Both the position numbers and the translations under genes were made by a program. This document shows, piece after piece, positions 18,201 to 25,610 of a DNA stretch of 64,000 bases; the first letter of the stretch is position 1, and every line of letters begins with the position of its first letter. A model generated the notes under the pieces. That model saw only the letters and a list, made by a program, of their open reading frames with translations. It ran no database searches and was not told the origin of the DNA. This DNA is from Planctomycetota bacterium. Lineage in GTDB: Bacteria; Planctomycetota; Planctomycetia; Gemmatales; HRBIN36. Where the stretch lies: positions 119,057 to 183,056 of the forward strand of contig JACTMY010000002.1 in the NCBI GenBank assembly GCA_014584395.1. The letters are read 5' to 3'.

Positions 18201-18476
18201 GAAGCCGTGGGCGGCTTGGATGAAAGTTTTCCGCTGAACTACAATGACGTGGATTACTGCCTGAAGGTGCATCAAGCAGGTTGGCGGATCGTGTACACCC
18301 CCGACGTGGAGTTGTATCACTTCGAACGGGTCCGACGCGACAGTCATGAAAATCTGTCCGCCTGGGAGTTGCAGCAATTTCAGGAACGCTGGGCGAAATG
18401 GTATCCGATCGATCCGTACTACAATCCGAACCTCTGCCGCCGTGCAGGCGATTATCGACTCCGCGAGACGCCATGA
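15225..18476 (+). CDS. Fused methyltransferase / double GT2 glycosyltransferase
   Basis: 1083 residues. Residues 1-250 are a class I SAM methyltransferase (ILEIGSNELNWLE near 41-53; DFVVALEVLEHIPQ near 93-106). A coiled-coil stretch lies at about 290-325 and a beta-rich segment at about 355-465. Two GT-A family 2 domains follow. The first (about 560-800) has a weak active site. The second (about 808-1065) is complete, with VSIIIPTAGR, LFLNDDMEIL (DxD equivalent near 904), GAVGAKLLFPDGRIQHAG and an ED-like NYNDVDYCLKVHQAGWRIVY. The order mirrors O-antigen/rhamnan enzymes that add and cap sugars. It overlaps the next gene by 4 bases (ATGA) and follows Wzm/Wzt, so it probably builds the exported glycan. 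Confidence 0.88.
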   Translation: MALTRQEQLLRIEFDQYHRYGAAAMLLKPLLNPVGRPAQILEIGSNELNWLEAFLEPYPVMVTRADVEDHADAAAPFLHIPKDGPLPCADQSFDFVVALEVLEHIPQEDRLFHVGEWARVARKGLILSCPQNRRSVRQAEYRLDQAHRRRHGRPHPWLREHQQFGIPSKAEVRSIFHKLGLTAHVFGNAPLAEWLPLQLILEELHAQGSPEWVATFNQLLNMRPFRAFAKERPYRLIYCAFRSEDQARQAAAKWHQQGVAAHHAAGQEVADFDPLLHLTKLFRELLTGRESIRPWLEAQQQAQRRQQELEAKVEELSRDLAWAQWQAGAPGFLRRWGNRLRRWGRRTGWPLTMAQPLNLVPARHAGAGVWEALNDDPQWIWDIPLARGWHRIRLWGRGPLHDQVKLYLDYGNGYSEQHMVLLGTWDQTQYLETYAYFHHPVKRARLDPMTQPGLCRVDAIAVKPVSALRAVLAGGWRGLKDRLRGKGQAVPWSSLWSARGRQECAQAWLARASQPLESGQGAGLTLPPEYAEWLERQRWSSAEREAKVSQLQGQANLPRVVFALCVPWRVRMMDLQRTLQSLARQPQSLPCTLAITVNAALLQEVQVMLDSQKWESSRYRLLPMPPSVEGEADHLNHVLAQMEGTHLAPLSVGDQVEPDALVHVLEALTEHPEAAMIYTDEGHWSAAAGFHAPRMKPAWSPDYYRACPYIGRLAVYRRSALQAIEGFHSRWEGAHEVDAILRLAHQPGAQLVHWPKVLYHRSTNAEAPLVSPSRAAEVIQHHLAQETGGVAGEVERTREGYRVHLAIRGKPRVSIIIPTAGRLARIRGAVKAHVVHLLESVARHTRYQPIDVLLVDNGPLPAQTETDLARFALQRVRRPAPFNFSANLNLAARQAKGDQLLFLNDDMEILHDGWLEGLLRYATQPGIGAVGAKLLFPDGRIQHAGVHLFDPGPGHPYYASPGQTRGYLDCLQTPRNLLAVTGACLMTPRAVFEAVGGLDESFPLNYNDVDYCLKVHQAGWRIVYTPDVELYHFERVRRDSHENLSAWELQQFQERWAKWYPIDPYYNPNLCRRAGDYRLRETP

Positions 18477-20230
18477 AAACCTGGACCATCATGAAAGCGT
18501 TGTGGCATCGCGGTCGTCGCTGGCTGAGGCGGCCGACGAACGGCCCCAATGCTTACGCCCAATGGATGCAGCGGCGGCTCGAAGAACGCCAGTTGGAGTA
18601 TCGACCTTATCCTGATCCTAAACTGTTCTCCATCCTCACGGCCGTGTTCGATCCCCCGGTGTCATTCCTGAGAGAGCTTGGCCGGAGTGTATTGCAGCAA
18701 GATTTTTCGTCATTCGAATGGATCCTGGTGGACAATGCGTCACGAGACCCGGTCGTGCTGGATGAACTGGATCGGCTGGCCCAGGATCGGCGCGTGCGGG
18801 TGTATCATTCAGGTTACAATCGGGGCATCCTCGGCGGGCTGCGGTTAGCCTTGAACAAAGCGACCCATCGCTACATTGTTCCCGTGGATCATGACGACCG
18901 CCTTTATCCCGATGCTTTGCGGGTCGCGGCCGCGGTCTTGCAGGAAAATGGCTACCCGCCGCTGCTCTACACCGATGAAGACAAGCTGCTCCCGGATGGC
19001 TCGGTGGACCACCCCTTCTGCAAACCCGATTGGGACCCGCTGCTCTTTTGCAATTGTTGCTACACCGCTCATCTGGGCGTGATGGATCGATTGCGGGCGG
19101 GTGAATTGGCTTGTTACACCGATGAGGAGGCTCAAGGCTGTCCCGATTGGGATGCCTTCAGCCGGTTTGTCGCGGAGGGGGATGAGCCAGTCCATTGTCC
19201 TGAAATTGTCTATTCCTGGAGGATGCATCCCGCCTCGACGGCGACCCCGGGTCAGAACGCCAAGCCGTACACCGTGCAGGGGCAAAGGCACTTGCTCCAG
19301 CGTTTCTTGCGGGATCAGGGGTTGGCGTCCACGTTGACCATCGAGCCTAATCCGCTCTATGGCGATGCGGGCATGTGGCGCATCGCTCACCGACCGTCGA
19401 AACGTCACGATGCCGTGATCATTCCGTGGGACAGGAGCTGGGAAAGTCTCGAACGGACGTATCGCCAGGCGGCTCAATCGGAATGGATCGAATGGCGGGC
19501 CGCTGGGGTGAGGCCGATGACCCAGGCATATCAGGAAGAGGTGGCGGCGCTGCTGGCTTTTGACCCCCGGATCGCGGCGGTGGCGCCGACCTTGGTGGAT
19601 GATGACGGCCGCATCCTCTCGGCGGGCATGACGTGGGGGTTGGGCGGCGTGCTGGGGGCGTCCCATCAAGGCAAACCTCGCGGCGATTTCGGCGGGTATG
19701 GCGCGCTCATCAATCAGCATCGGGTCGGCGCCGTCGATGATCGCTGGTGCTTCCTGCGCAGTTCTTTTTTCCTCGACGTTTATCCGCGGTTCAAAGAGGA
19801 GGATTCGCCCGGCTGGTTCGCGGCGTGGTTGGCGGCCCAGGCGCGGATGGCGGACCGATGGATCGCGTTCACGCCGCACGTCGCGGGGCAATGGCCGCGC
19901 GGCAGCGACTGGAGCGAACCGACAGAGGCGGAAGCGATGCGCTTCTTGAGCCGCTATGGGATGCTTCTCTTGGACGATCCGACTTATTCGCGCTGCTTGC
20001 GATTGGAGCCGGACCGAGCGTATGAACTGGCGACGGCGGCGGATCGCCGACGGGTTCTGGAGCGGATTCTACAGCCGTGGCTGGGGACCATGGAAGTCGA
20101 GTCACTGTTGCGGCAAACGGATATGTTTTACGGTAAACGCCGTCCGTATCGCATCCAGCAACAGCGTCTGCCTAGCGGCCAGGCGGTATGCATGAGTCGT
20201 TTAACGCGTGATGTTCGACAGCCGCTCTAG
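18473..20230 (+). CDS. Family 2 glycosyltransferase with degenerate second domain
   Basis: 585 residues. The start ATG at 18473 overlaps the previous stop (ATGA), indicating translational coupling. The N-terminal GT2 domain (about 45-280) shows [35 protein letters not shown] (DHDD metal site near 140) and [10 protein letters not shown]. The C-terminal half (about 320-500) looks like a second, degenerate GT2 module ([20 protein letters not shown]). No membrane segments, so cytoplasmic. It is the last gene of the polysaccharide cluster, and its 3' end overlaps the convergent dehydrogenase gene by 30 bases. Confidence 0.88.
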   Translation: MKTWTIMKALWHRGRRWLRRPTNGPNAYAQWMQRRLEERQLEYRPYPDPKLFSILTAVFDPPVSFLRELGRSVLQQDFSSFEWILVDNASRDPVVLDELDRLAQDRRVRVYHSGYNRGILGGLRLALNKATHRYIVPVDHDDRLYPDALRVAAAVLQENGYPPLLYTDEDKLLPDGSVDHPFCKPDWDPLLFCNCCYTAHLGVMDRLRAGELACYTDEEAQGCPDWDAFSRFVAEGDEPVHCPEIVYSWRMHPASTATPGQNAKPYTVQGQRHLLQRFLRDQGLASTLTIEPNPLYGDAGMWRIAHRPSKRHDAVIIPWDRSWESLERTYRQAAQSEWIEWRAAGVRPMTQAYQEEVAALLAFDPRIAAVAPTLVDDDGRILSAGMTWGLGGVLGASHQGKPRGDFGGYGALINQHRVGAVDDRWCFLRSSFFLDVYPRFKEEDSPGWFAAWLAAQARMADRWIAFTPHVAGQWPRGSDWSEPTEAEAMRFLSRYGMLLLDDPTYSRCLRLEPDRAYELATAADRRRVLERILQPWLGTMEVESLLRQTDMFYGKRRPYRIQQQRLPSGQAVCMSRLTRDVRQPL

Positions 20231-21109
20231 GGCGAGCAGCAAGGCCTGGGTTCCCTTGCGGCCATACCCTTGAGCCTGAACCGCCTGGTAGAGTTGCTTG
20301 GCCAGGGCCAGTCCCGGCAGGGACAAGTGCATGCGTTCCGCTTCGGCCAAGGCGATCCCCATATCCTTGATGAAATGTTCGACGAAAAAGCCAGGCTCGA
20401 AATCCCGCTTCATCATCCGCTGACCGAGCACGTTGAGGGCGACGCTCCCGGCCGCGCCGCTGCTGACGGATTGCATGACGGACTCGAGATTCAATCCCGC
20501 CTTGAAGCCATAGATCAGGGCCTCGCAGACGCCCACCATGTTGGCGGCAATGAGGATTTGATTGACCATCTTGGTGTGCTGGCCTGAGCCGGCGGAACCT
20601 TGATGGACGATGGTTTTGCCCATGCATTCGAAGAGCGGCATGACGGCGCGGAAGGCGTCAACGGCGCCGCCGACCATGATGGACAGGCGGGCTTCCTTGG
20701 CCCCGACGTCGCCGCCGGAGACGGGGGCATCGAGACTGGCGACGCCCCGAGCCAAAGCGGCTTGTTCAATCTCACGGGCCAGGCGCGGCTCGCTGGTCGT
20801 CATGTCGATGAGCATCATGCCCGGTCGGCAGCCCGCCAGCACGCCGCTTTCGCCGAGGATGACTTCCCTGACGTCGCTGGGGAAGCCCACCAGGGTGAAG
20901 ACCACGTCGGATCGCTCCGCCACCTCTTGGGGTGAGTTGGCCGGGGCGGCGCCGAGTTCCAGCAGCGGCTGCGTCTTGGCGGGAGTGCGGTTATAGACCG
21001 CAACCGGGTAGCCTTTTTGCAAGATGTGCTGACACATCCAGCGACCCATCACGCCGGTTCCGATCCAGCCGACGCGGGTTTGTCCGGGTTGAACGACCGC
21101 CCATGTCAT
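20201..21109 (-). CDS. 3-hydroxyisobutyrate dehydrogenase-family NAD(P)-dependent oxidoreductase
   Basis: 302 residues. Start at the ATG 21109, which has GAGAGG 9 nt upstream; another ATG three codons earlier is less well spaced. The NAD(P)-binding motif is [13 protein letters not shown] near 13-25. The substrate signature [16 protein letters not shown] lies near 126-141, and the catalytic Lys is in HTKMVNQI near 178-185. Length and motifs fit HIBADH / tartronate semialdehyde reductase / GLYR1-type enzymes; the substrate cannot be assigned. Convergent with the glycosyltransferase gene (30-base overlap). Confidence 0.9.
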   Translation of the reverse strand: MTWAVVQPGQTRVGWIGTGVMGRWMCQHILQKGYPVAVYNRTPAKTQPLLELGAAPANSPQEVAERSDVVFTLVGFPSDVREVILGESGVLAGCRPGMMLIDMTTSEPRLAREIEQAALARGVASLDAPVSGGDVGAKEARLSIMVGGAVDAFRAVMPLFECMGKTIVHQGSAGSGQHTKMVNQILIAANMVGVCEALIYGFKAGLNLESVMQSVSSGAAGSVALNVLGQRMMKRDFEPGFFVEHFIKDMGIALAEAERMHLSLPGLALAKQLYQAVQAQGYGRKGTQALLLALERLSNITR

Positions 21110-21400
21110 GGAAGCCATCCTCTCTCTTTGCCAGGTTCGGGAGCACATGCGGCCAGGGAAGCTGGAGCCATCAGGCTCTTGGCTTAATTTATGAAATCCG
21201 GGCGATGACCGAGCAGCCATGGCGCCCCAAACTGCCCGTCGCGATGGATGGGACAAGGCAGCCGTTGCCAACATGGGACGGTTCAAGTCAAGTAGTCACT
21301 GGATGAACGTCGTGAAATGGATTAAAGTTGAACAGCAGTTAAAGCACATCGGTCATGCTCATTTCAAAAGCGAAGCGGGTTCACGTGAGGAGGGATTGGC

Positions 21401-21940
21401 ATGAAGCACATGTTCTTGATAGCGGGTTGGTGGTTGGCGGTGCCGCTCGCGGCTTGGGCGCAAATTGAGTCTGGCCCCGCGGCGGGGACGAAACTGGAAC
21501 CCTTCAAGGCCGCGATCTTGACCGGGGAAAAAGCGGGGGAAGAACAAGAGATCGGCCAAGGAACCAAGGATCAATTCACCCTTTATCTCTGGGTGAACAA
21601 GGACACCTGGGACCGTCCCATTGCCCGCTTCGTGCGTGAGCTAGACGTCGAATTGCAAAAGGACCATAAGCAGGTTCAGGTCTACTTCATCTGGCTCACC
21701 GATCAGGTGGACCAGGGTAAGGAGTATTTGCCGCGGGTGCAGGAATCCCTCAAGCTGAAACAAACGACCTTCACGGTGTTCCCTGGAGAAAAGCAAGGGC
21801 CTCTGGATTGGTCGATCAATGCCGACGCCCATTTGACGGTGGTCATCGCCAAGGGGGACCAGGCCAAGCACAGCCTGGCCTTTCGCTCGACCAATGAAAC
21901 GGACGTCAAGAAGGTGTTGGATAAGCTGAAGCTAGACTGA
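21401..21940 (+). CDS. Exported protein of unknown function, possibly thioredoxin-fold-like
   Basis: 179 residues with a GAGGAGG ribosome site and a clear signal peptide (MFLIAGWWLAVPLAAWA, cleavage about residue 20). The mature part has an alternating alpha/beta pattern (QFTLYLWVNKDTWDRPIARF near 65-84; QVQVYFIWLTD near 98-108; HLTVVIAKGDQAKHSLAF near 148-165). This could be a thioredoxin-like fold without CxxC, but this is only impression. It starts a plus-strand run of three envelope genes with 4- and 52-base gaps. Confidence 0.7.
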   Translation: MKHMFLIAGWWLAVPLAAWAQIESGPAAGTKLEPFKAAILTGEKAGEEQEIGQGTKDQFTLYLWVNKDTWDRPIARFVRELDVELQKDHKQVQVYFIWLTDQVDQGKEYLPRVQESLKLKQTTFTVFPGEKQGPLDWSINADAHLTVVIAKGDQAKHSLAFRSTNETDVKKVLDKLKLD

Positions 21941-21944
21941 GCGA

Positions 21945-22385
21945 ATGAGCGAGGATGACGCGCATCATGGAGGGGAGGCCTTTGTGATCGCGGCCAGACG
22001 GGTCTTTCTGACGGCGGGTATCTATGGGTTGATCGTGCTGGGCCTTTTCCTTTTCATGGAAGAATGGATTGGCATCGAGCAGCCGCCGCCGATCACGCAC
22101 CCTGAGTATTTTTACGGGTTCAATAGCGTCGCCTTGGCCTGGCAGTTGGCGTTTCTGATCATCGCCAGCGACCCGGTTCGATTTCGTCCCATGATGGTGC
22201 CGGCCATGGTGGAGAAGATCGGCTTCTTCGGCGTGGGGCTGGTCCTGTATGTCCTGGGGCGGATCTCGCTGTCGGTGTTCTCGATGACCTGGATGGATGG
22301 TCTGTTCTTCTTGCTGTTTCTTTGGACTTATCGGCGCACCCCATGGACGGCGCCGACGCTGCCGCCTCGCCCGCAAGAAGGCTAG
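21945..22385 (+). CDS. Small four-helix membrane protein, unknown function
   Basis: 146 residues. Four hydrophobic helices at about 20-38, 60-78, 86-105 and 108-127 (VFLTAGIYGLIVLGLFLFM; LVLYVLGRISLSVF). The helix spacing resembles small planctomycete or proteobacterial inner-membrane hypotheticals. The start lies 4 bases after the preceding stop, so co-translation is likely. No catalytic motif is seen. Confidence 0.72.
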   Translation: MSEDDAHHGGEAFVIAARRVFLTAGIYGLIVLGLFLFMEEWIGIEQPPPITHPEYFYGFNSVALAWQLAFLIIASDPVRFRPMMVPAMVEKIGFFGVGLVLYVLGRISLSVFSMTWMDGLFFLLFLWTYRRTPWTAPTLPPRPQEG

Positions 22386-22437
22386 GCATGGGGCGAAGGC
22401 GGTTCCCTGGTCATGAACTTGGCTGGAGGCGATCGGC

Positions 22438-23505
22438 ATGAGTTTGTGGATGGCGGGTTTGCTCGCGGCAACGTCATGGCTGGGATCGGATCCGTTTCCC
22501 CTGCGCCAGCCGCTCCGTTTGCACAGCGAGCCTGTCCGCCGCATCGAAGCCAAGCTCACGATGAAACTGAACGTCCCTTCCTTGACGGCCACCGAATGGG
22601 TGCTGATCGCGCCGAAGTGCCCCGAGCTGCCAGGTCAATCGAAAATCCGGGCCAGCTTGGAGAAACAGCGGACGGAGAAGTGGGACAGCAGTCCCCTGCG
22701 CCGGCCGATCTTGAGCGTGCGCGTCCCCGTGCGTTCGGCGCGCCAGCAACAGGAGCTGGAAGTCGACTTCACCTGCACGGCCACGCTCCATGCCCGCCGC
22801 TTGGCGTCCATGGAAGCCAATGATCGGCGGCCCGCGGCGGCGCCGCTCTCGGCTGCCTTGACCAAAGCCTATTTGGCCGCCAATTCACTGGTCGATCATG
22901 AGGCCCCGTCCTTCCGCGCCTGGCTCAAGAGCGAAGGGCTGCGGCGCGGCGAACAGGAAGGGGAGGTGGATTTTGCCTATCGCGTCTTCACTTATCTGCG
23001 TTCCAAATTGCAGTATGAATACAAGGAGGAGATGGACCGGCGCGTGTCGCACGTTTGCCAGTCGCTGCAAACGGATTGCGGCGGCATGTCGTGCCTCTTC
23101 GTCGGCATTCTGCGGGCCAACGGCATGCCGGCGCGGGTGTTGGTCGGCCGATGGGCCCAATCGGCCGAGAGCGGGGCCAAGCTTGGCGGCGTCGCTTACT
23201 ATCAAACCCACGTCAAGGCCGAGTTCTTCGTCCAGGGGCTGGGCTGGGTCCCGGTGGATCTGTCCGCCGCGGTGAATGCCGAACCGCCCCAGGATCCCAA
23301 GTGGTTTTTTGGCAACGACCCCGGTGATTTTCTGGTTTTTCACGTGGATTATGATCTGCAAGTTGATTCCATCCATTTCGGCACGAAAACCATCCTTTCC
23401 ATGCAGGGGATCCAATATTGGGCGGCGGGCACGGGCGATTTTTCCAATAAGGAGTATCGGGAATCTTGGCTCGTCAAGCCGCTGCCCTTGGAGCGAGCGC
23501 GCTGA
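22438..23505 (+). CDS. Transglutaminase-like exported cysteine peptidase-fold protein
   Basis: 355 residues from the ATG at 22438 (GGAGG 9 nt upstream). A short hydrophobic N-terminus suggests export. The transglutaminase core lies at about 180-280: TDCGGMSCLFVGILRANGMP near 212-231 with the nucleophile Cys214, THVKAEFF near 259-266 with the His, and VPVDLS near 273-278 with the Asp. The full triad supports an active fold. The upstream half (about 30-150) is a beta-rich domain typical of bacterial transglutaminase-like proteins. It is the third gene of the run starting at 21401. Confidence 0.85.
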   Translation: MSLWMAGLLAATSWLGSDPFPLRQPLRLHSEPVRRIEAKLTMKLNVPSLTATEWVLIAPKCPELPGQSKIRASLEKQRTEKWDSSPLRRPILSVRVPVRSARQQQELEVDFTCTATLHARRLASMEANDRRPAAAPLSAALTKAYLAANSLVDHEAPSFRAWLKSEGLRRGEQEGEVDFAYRVFTYLRSKLQYEYKEEMDRRVSHVCQSLQTDCGGMSCLFVGILRANGMPARVLVGRWAQSAESGAKLGGVAYYQTHVKAEFFVQGLGWVPVDLSAAVNAEPPQDPKWFFGNDPGDFLVFHVDYDLQVDSIHFGTKTILSMQGIQYWAAGTGDFSNKEYRESWLVKPLPLERAR

Positions 23506-23692
23506 AGCCGCCTGGCGCTGTGCGCATAAAGTGAACCTTTACCCCATCCTTCACCCTCCTTCCTCAAAAATGTCCCCGCCACGATGGAATCGCACTGATA
23601 CAACAACATCAGTCCGCTGGACGCGGGCGATCTGGGCCGAAAGGCAGATGTCGTCCCGTCGAGCTGGTTGATTATTGAACGGAGATCGGTCC

Positions 23693-25504
23693 TTGGCTCT
23701 GATTGTGCAAAAGTTTGGCGGTTCCAGCGTGGCGACGGCGGAGCGCATCATGGCGGCGGCGAACCGCGCCGTCCAGGCCAGCCGGCAAGGGCATCAGGTC
23801 ATCGTCGTCGTGTCGGCTCGGGGCGACACCACCGATGAACTGATCGCCTTGGCCCAGGAAATCACGGACAATCCCCCCTCCAGAGAAATGGACGCCTTGC
23901 TGGCCACGGGCGAGCAAATCTCCATCGCCCTCATGGCCATGGCGATTTCCACCCTCGGCGCCAAGGCCGTCAGCATGACCGGCGCGCAGGTCGGCATCGT
24001 CACCGACAGCGTGCACACGAAGGCGCGCATCAAAAGCATCTCCACCGAACGCATCCTCCGCGTGCTCAGCAAGGGCAGCATCGCCATTGTCGCCGGCTTT
24101 CAGGGCGTCGATGAGCAAGAGAACATCACCACGCTGGGCCGCGGCGGCTCCGACACCACGGCCGTCGCCCTGGCCGCCGTGATGAAGCACGATTCCTTGG
24201 GCCTCTATCCCGACGTCGATTGTGAAATCTACACCGACGTGGAGGGAGTGTACACAACGGACCCCCGCATCGTCCCCGAGGCCCAAAAAATTCACGCCAT
24301 CAGCTACGAGGAAATGCTCGAATTGGCGAGCCTGGGGGCGGGCGTCATGCACTCGCGCAGCATCGAATTTGCCAAGAAATTCCGCGTCCCCTTGCAGGTG
24401 CGCAGCTCGATGAGCGACGTTGAGGGCACCTGGATCGTGCCCGAAACGCCCTGGATGGAGCAGGTCCCGGTCTGCGGTGCGGCCATCGTGCGGGATGAAG
24501 CCCGAATTCGTCTCTCTCGGCTGCCGGATCATCCCGGCCTCGTCCACGAAATCTTCTCGGCCCTGGCGTCCCAGAACATCGTCGTCGACATGATTGCGGC
24601 CAACGTCGATGCGTCCGGCCATGCCGAGATCGGCTTCACCGTGCTGAAAAATGAAATCAACCAGGCGCTGCGAACCCTGCAGCCCGTGGTCGAGCACCTG
24701 CAGGGAGTCTGCTCGTTCAGCGAGGGACTGAGCAAAATCTCCGCCGTGGGCGTGGGCATGCGAACGCATGCCGGCGTGGCCGAGAATTTTTTCACGGCCC
24801 TGGCCGCGGAGAGCATCCCCATCCGCATGGTCAGCACCAGCGAGATCAAAATCTCCGTCCTCGTGGACAAGGACAATGGCCCGCGCGCCTTGCAAGTGGT
24901 GCATCAGGCCTTTGGTCTGCACGCCTTGCCCGCGCCGCCGGACGGTTTCCATCCCCGGCCGCTCAATGGCCACGCCCGGCGAGCCGTCGTCGACCCCGGC
25001 AAGGATTTGACGCCCCTGCTCTCGTCCCTCGAGGAAGTCATCATCAGCGACGTGGAACTGGATGCGAGCCAGGGGCGCATCTCGGTGTATGACCTGCCCG
25101 ACGTGCCTGGCGTCTGTTCCAAGATTTTCGCGGCGATCGCGCTTAACGGCATCGTCGTCGACATGATCGTCTACAACTTCAACGACCGGGGCCGCGCTGA
25201 ACTCTCCTTTTCCGTTCCTCACGCCGACCTGGGCCGGGCCGTTGAACAAACGCGGCTCGCCCTACAACGCATCAACCCCAGCGCCCCGGTGCAAATCGTG
25301 GAACGCATGGCCAAGGTGACCGTCGCCGGCGTGGGCATGCGGACGCACACCGGCGTGGCCACCCGCATGTTCGGCGCTTTGGCCCAACGCGGCATCAACA
25401 TCGACATGATCGCCACCAGCGAAACCCGCATGAGCGTCGTGGTGAACGTGGAACGGGGTGAAGAAGCCCGCGCGCTGCTCAAAAACATCTTTCAGGTGCA
25501 CTGA
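23693..25504 (+). CDS. lysC: Aspartate kinase with four ACT domains
   Basis: 603 residues catalysing ATP-dependent phosphorylation of L-aspartate, the first step to Lys, Thr and Met. The TTG at 23693 is preferred (GGAG 8 nt upstream); it gives the family start LIVQKFGGSSVA. The catalytic domain (about 1-250) includes GRGGSDTTAVALAA near 150-163 and DVDCEIYTDVEGVYTTDPR near 174-192. Two pairs of ACT domains follow: about 265-335, 345-415, 445-520 and 535-603. The repeated VGVGMRTHAGVA and VGVGMRTHTGVA show the pairs arose by duplication. Four ACT domains are known in cyanobacterial and planctomycete enzymes, and allow feedback control by Lys and Thr. No riboswitch was seen. Confidence 0.93.
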   Translation: MALIVQKFGGSSVATAERIMAAANRAVQASRQGHQVIVVVSARGDTTDELIALAQEITDNPPSREMDALLATGEQISIALMAMAISTLGAKAVSMTGAQVGIVTDSVHTKARIKSISTERILRVLSKGSIAIVAGFQGVDEQENITTLGRGGSDTTAVALAAVMKHDSLGLYPDVDCEIYTDVEGVYTTDPRIVPEAQKIHAISYEEMLELASLGAGVMHSRSIEFAKKFRVPLQVRSSMSDVEGTWIVPETPWMEQVPVCGAAIVRDEARIRLSRLPDHPGLVHEIFSALASQNIVVDMIAANVDASGHAEIGFTVLKNEINQALRTLQPVVEHLQGVCSFSEGLSKISAVGVGMRTHAGVAENFFTALAAESIPIRMVSTSEIKISVLVDKDNGPRALQVVHQAFGLHALPAPPDGFHPRPLNGHARRAVVDPGKDLTPLLSSLEEVIISDVELDASQGRISVYDLPDVPGVCSKIFAAIALNGIVVDMIVYNFNDRGRAELSFSVPHADLGRAVEQTRLALQRINPSAPVQIVERMAKVTVAGVGMRTHTGVATRMFGALAQRGINIDMIATSETRMSVVVNVERGEEARALLKNIFQVH

Positions 25505-25610
25505 AGCGGCCTGGACTTCGAGCCTGGTCAAGTCAGCGCCGGGAGTCTGAGCCCGGTTGCGTCAGCGCCGGGTGTATTTCACTTGGGGCACTCACGCAAC
25601 CCCGCTCGCG

